A stretch of 7,547 bases of DNA, from contig DRKG01000528.1 of NCBI GenBank assembly GCA_011051855.1, forward strand, positions 1 to 7,547. The letters are read 5' to 3'. Shown piece by piece: positions 5,514-7,547 of the stretch. Numbering within the stretch: position 1 is the first letter of the stretch; every line of letters begins with the position of its first letter. This stretch comes from a bacterium. GTDB taxonomy: Bacteria > Planctomycetota > UBA1135 > UBA2386. The translations under genes and the position numbers were made by a program. A model generated the notes under the pieces. The model ran no database searches and had not been told where the DNA came from. It saw nothing but the letters and a program-made list of their open reading frames with translations.

Positions 5514-7292
5514 ATGACCGGCCATCGCACTCGGAATCGTTATCGTTCTGTCAGCATCCTCGCGCTGTTGGCGGCCGGCGGGTGTGGCGCCGGTGGCGGC
5601 GGCACCAGCCGATCCGAGACCGACACGATTCCGCCGCAGGCCGGCCAAGTGTTCGATGGCGCATCACTCGGCGTCGACGTGGACGGACAATCCGAAACCA
5701 CGACCCTTTCTGCCAACTGGACCGGCTTCGTCGACGACTCGGGCGTCATCGCTGCCTATGAGTGGGCGATCGGCACCTCGGCCGGTGCGACCGACGTGCA
5801 ACCGTGGACGGGCGTGGGCGTAACCGCCACCGCGGCCAACACCAACCTTTCGCTGGTTCCGAGCACGACCTACTACTGCTCGGTTCGCGCCTACGACGAA
5901 GCCGGCAACGTCAGCGTCGCCGCCAGTAGCGACGGCATCACCATCAACGGCTCGAGCGGCGGCGGCGGCAGCCAGGGTGGCAACGGCGGCGGCGGCGGCG
6001 AAACGATGGCCGCCACCGTCAGCCAGTTCGGCATCACCTGGACCTTTGCCGAGAGCGAACAGGTCGGCCAGTTCGCCAACGGCGATTGGTGGGTCGTCGG
6101 ACCGGTCGAGGTGGTCGCGATCTCGCCACCGACCCAGGTCGTCGCCGGCCGCACGATCAACGGCTCGATGGTCAACCCCGGCCAGAATGAGATCGAGAAC
6201 GGCCTGCACGGCTACGACTCGACCCTGTTCGGCCCCTACGCCGGCAACACCTACCAACCATCCTTGAACGTCGCCATCGGCGTCTCACCCTCGAACCCGC
6301 TGCAGCTCGCCGGCGGCAGCAGCCTGATCTCGACGATCAGTTGGACCGACAGCAACCCGCCCCCGAGTGGGTCGTTCTCGCAACTGCAGACCGCCGCCGT
6401 GCTGACCGTGCTAGACACAGCCCCGCCGACCGGCGCCTTCCGCCCACCCTACGCCGGCACCGACAAGACCATCCGCTTCAACGAGTCGCAGCTCGACTAC
6501 TTCGCCCTCGGCACGATCGCCTCCGCATCCGGGCAGCCCGATCTCGCGACTACCGCGGCGAAGTTCGAGCGCGTCTGGCTCGACCACTGCTCGAGCTGGT
6601 CGTCCCGCTACATGCACCCGATCGAGAACATGCCGGATTACGGGCGCGACTTCACCTCGCTCTACGGCACCGGCGCCCTGCTGCTGCAGACCGATGTGCC
6701 CAATGCGCAAAAGCGCGACCTTCTCGTCCGCCTGACCCAGATCGGCATCGACTTCTTCGGCAACGTGCAGAACGGGGGCGTCTGGAGCGGCGTCGGCGGC
6801 CAATGCTCCGGACGTAAGTTCCCAATCCTGCTCGCCGGCAAGGTGCTCAACGATGCCACCATGCTGGCGCTGGGCACCACCCACCCGTCGGTATACTACG
6901 GCCCCGGCCATCCGAACAACGACTCTCACTTCGGCGAGGACAGCCAGACCTTCTACGTGCAACAGACCTCACCAGGCACCTGGAACTGGGGCTACGGCGG
7001 CTACGACGCCAGTCACGACGGCATGCCCGAATGGGGCAACAGCCATACCCAGTATCCCTCGAACGACAACGTGCTCTGGGAGCACGATCCCTACCGCCGA
7101 TGCTGCACAGCCAATGCCTGGGTCGGACAGACGCTCGCAGCACACATCATGGGCCTGACCTCCGCATGGGCCCACCCGGCCTACTTCGACTACATGGATC
7201 GTTTCATGCAGATCGAAGCCCCCGGCGCGTGGACGCGCGCGTGGGAACCCTGGCAAGGTGCGATGTGGGACATGCACCGCAGCGCGTACTGA
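5514..7292 (+). CDS. Putative lipoprotein with FN3-like domain, Gly linker, beta domain and helical C-terminal domain
   Basis: The function is unknown. From the ATG at 5514 the 592-residue product begins with a basic n-region (MTGHRTRNRYR), a hydrophobic core (SILALLAA) and a Cys at 24 in AAGGC. This is a degenerate lipobox (Ala rather than Leu at -3), so lipid anchoring is likely but not certain. Residues about 45-142 look like a fibronectin-III-type module (YEWAIGTSAG, TTYYCSVRAYDEAGN). A Gly-rich linker (146-162) leads to a beta-rich region (about 165-315; NGDWWVVGPVEVV, PPTGAFRPPYAGTDK). The C-terminal half (about 320-592) alternates helices and Gly/aromatic loops, with WSGVGGQCSGRKFP (424-437) and a Cys-Cys pair in EHDPYRRCCT (523-532). 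The helical pattern recalls alpha/alpha-toroid polysaccharide lyases and hydrolases, but no catalytic signature was recognised, so an enzyme role is only a guess. GTG 5421 and ATG 5436 are in-frame alternatives but would bury the signal peptide. Such multi-domain surface proteins are common in planctomycetes. Confidence 0.85.
   Translation: MTGHRTRNRYRSVSILALLAAGGCGAGGGGTSRSETDTIPPQAGQVFDGASLGVDVDGQSETTTLSANWTGFVDDSGVIAAYEWAIGTSAGATDVQPWTGVGVTATAANTNLSLVPSTTYYCSVRAYDEAGNVSVAASSDGITINGSSGGGGSQGGNGGGGGETMAATVSQFGITWTFAESEQVGQFANGDWWVVGPVEVVAISPPTQVVAGRTINGSMVNPGQNEIENGLHGYDSTLFGPYAGNTYQPSLNVAIGVSPSNPLQLAGGSSLISTISWTDSNPPPSGSFSQLQTAAVLTVLDTAPPTGAFRPPYAGTDKTIRFNESQLDYFALGTIASASGQPDLATTAAKFERVWLDHCSSWSSRYMHPIENMPDYGRDFTSLYGTGALLLQTDVPNAQKRDLLVRLTQIGIDFFGNVQNGGVWSGVGGQCSGRKFPILLAGKVLNDATMLALGTTHPSVYYGPGHPNNDSHFGEDSQTFYVQQTSPGTWNWGYGGYDASHDGMPEWGNSHTQYPSNDNVLWEHDPYRRCCTANAWVGQTLAAHIMGLTSAWAHPAYFDYMDRFMQIEAPGAWTRAWEPWQGAMWDMHRSAY
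5949..5999 (+). repeat. Low-complexity GGC-rich stretch coding for a Gly linker
   Basis: It encodes residues 146-162, almost all Gly with a few Ser, Gln and Asn, using mainly GGC codons. It separates the FN3-like module from the next domain and is expected to be flexible. GGC-repeat tracts like this are prone to length change between strains. Confidence 0.75.
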
Positions 7293-7328
7293 AACAAGCG
7301 GCACCTCACCGACGTTGCGGCCACACCG

Positions 7329-7547
7329 ATGGCCGAGATCCTCGACGTCCTACAACTGCGTGCGCGCCTGACCGTAGACGAGATCCGGACCCTGGTGCAC
7401 CGCTTCTACGAACGAGTGCGGCAGGATCACCTGCTGGGTCCGGTGTTCGCCACCCGAATCGCCGCCGAACGCTGGCCCGCCCACCTCGACAAGATGGTCC
7501 GCTTCTGGTCCACGGTCCTACGCGGCGAACGCGGCTACACCGGCAAC
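7329..7547 (+). CDS. Group III truncated haemoglobin, N-terminal part (3' end outside window)
   Basis: Seventy-three codons are present without a stop before the window edge; the family is about 130 residues. Truncated haemoglobins carry haem in the cytoplasm and bind O2, NO or other small ligands. The group III role is not settled. Family landmarks are FYERVRQDHLLGPVF (26-40, helices B-C with F26, Y27 and F40 at the B9/B10/CD1-type positions), then W49, H52-L53-x-K55-M56 and F59-W60 in the E helix, and Y70-T71-G72-N73, as in the family's YxGNP. There is no Gly-Gly pair as in groups I and II, consistent with group III. The proximal His on helix F lies beyond the window. The ATG at 7329 is the first start after the in-frame TGA of the lipoprotein gene, 36 bases upstream, so the start is firm. 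No Shine-Dalgarno is visible. The short same-strand gap allows co-transcription with the lipoprotein gene, but no functional link is evident. Confidence 0.93.
   Translation, partial: MAEILDVLQLRARLTVDEIRTLVHRFYERVRQDHLLGPVFATRIAAERWPAHLDKMVRFWSTVLRGERGYTGN

Noticed and set aside
4094..5530. Second minus-strand open frame overlapping fhs
   Set aside because: It is frame-shifted relative to fhs and its Arg/Gly-rich translation has no motifs. It is not evidence of a frameshift, because fhs itself is intact.

Overview
The window is GC-rich bacterial DNA, by eye about two thirds G+C with C/G-ending codons throughout. It holds seven protein genes, and the first and last are cut by the window edges. 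No tRNA, rRNA, CRISPR array, insertion sequence or phage gene was seen. The organism is most likely an environmental planctomycete or a similar high-GC, Gram-negative-type bacterium. The main reason is the large lipoprotein: its fibronectin-III-like module, Gly-rich linker and unnamed C-terminal domain resemble those I associate with planctomycete proteomes. The proteobacterial-style HscA/ferredoxin pair is the main counter-signal, so a gamma- or deltaproteobacterial-type host cannot be excluded. The phylum call is inference.

Layout. Positions 2-843 (+) are the tail of an ISC iron-sulfur operon: the C-terminal part of the chaperone HscA, overlapped by four bases by the ISC [2Fe-2S] ferredoxin gene fdx. 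After 130 non-coding bases comes a complete transketolase (974-2950, +). A 111-base gap leads to a small secreted EF-hand protein with an extremely basic helical tail (3062-3646, +). It converges on fhs, formate-tetrahydrofolate ligase (3667-5361, -), with a hairpin filling the 20-base gap. A 152-base divergent region (5362-5513) holds a plausible fhs promoter overlapped by a perfect 9-bp inverted repeat. It leads into a 592-residue putative lipoprotein (5514-7292, +). Thirty-six bases further on starts a group III truncated haemoglobin (7329 to the window end, +).

How the genes fit together. HscA and Fdx act together in iron-sulfur cluster assembly. Transketolase (pentose phosphate pathway) and Fhs (one-carbon folate pool) are core metabolic enzymes without a clear operon link to their neighbours. 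The EF-hand protein and the lipoprotein look like cell-surface or periplasmic proteins of unknown function. I did not find a convincing new multi-gene system. The most unusual items are the charged single-helix-like tail of the EF-hand protein, the domain build of the lipoprotein, and the operator-like repeat over the fhs promoter.
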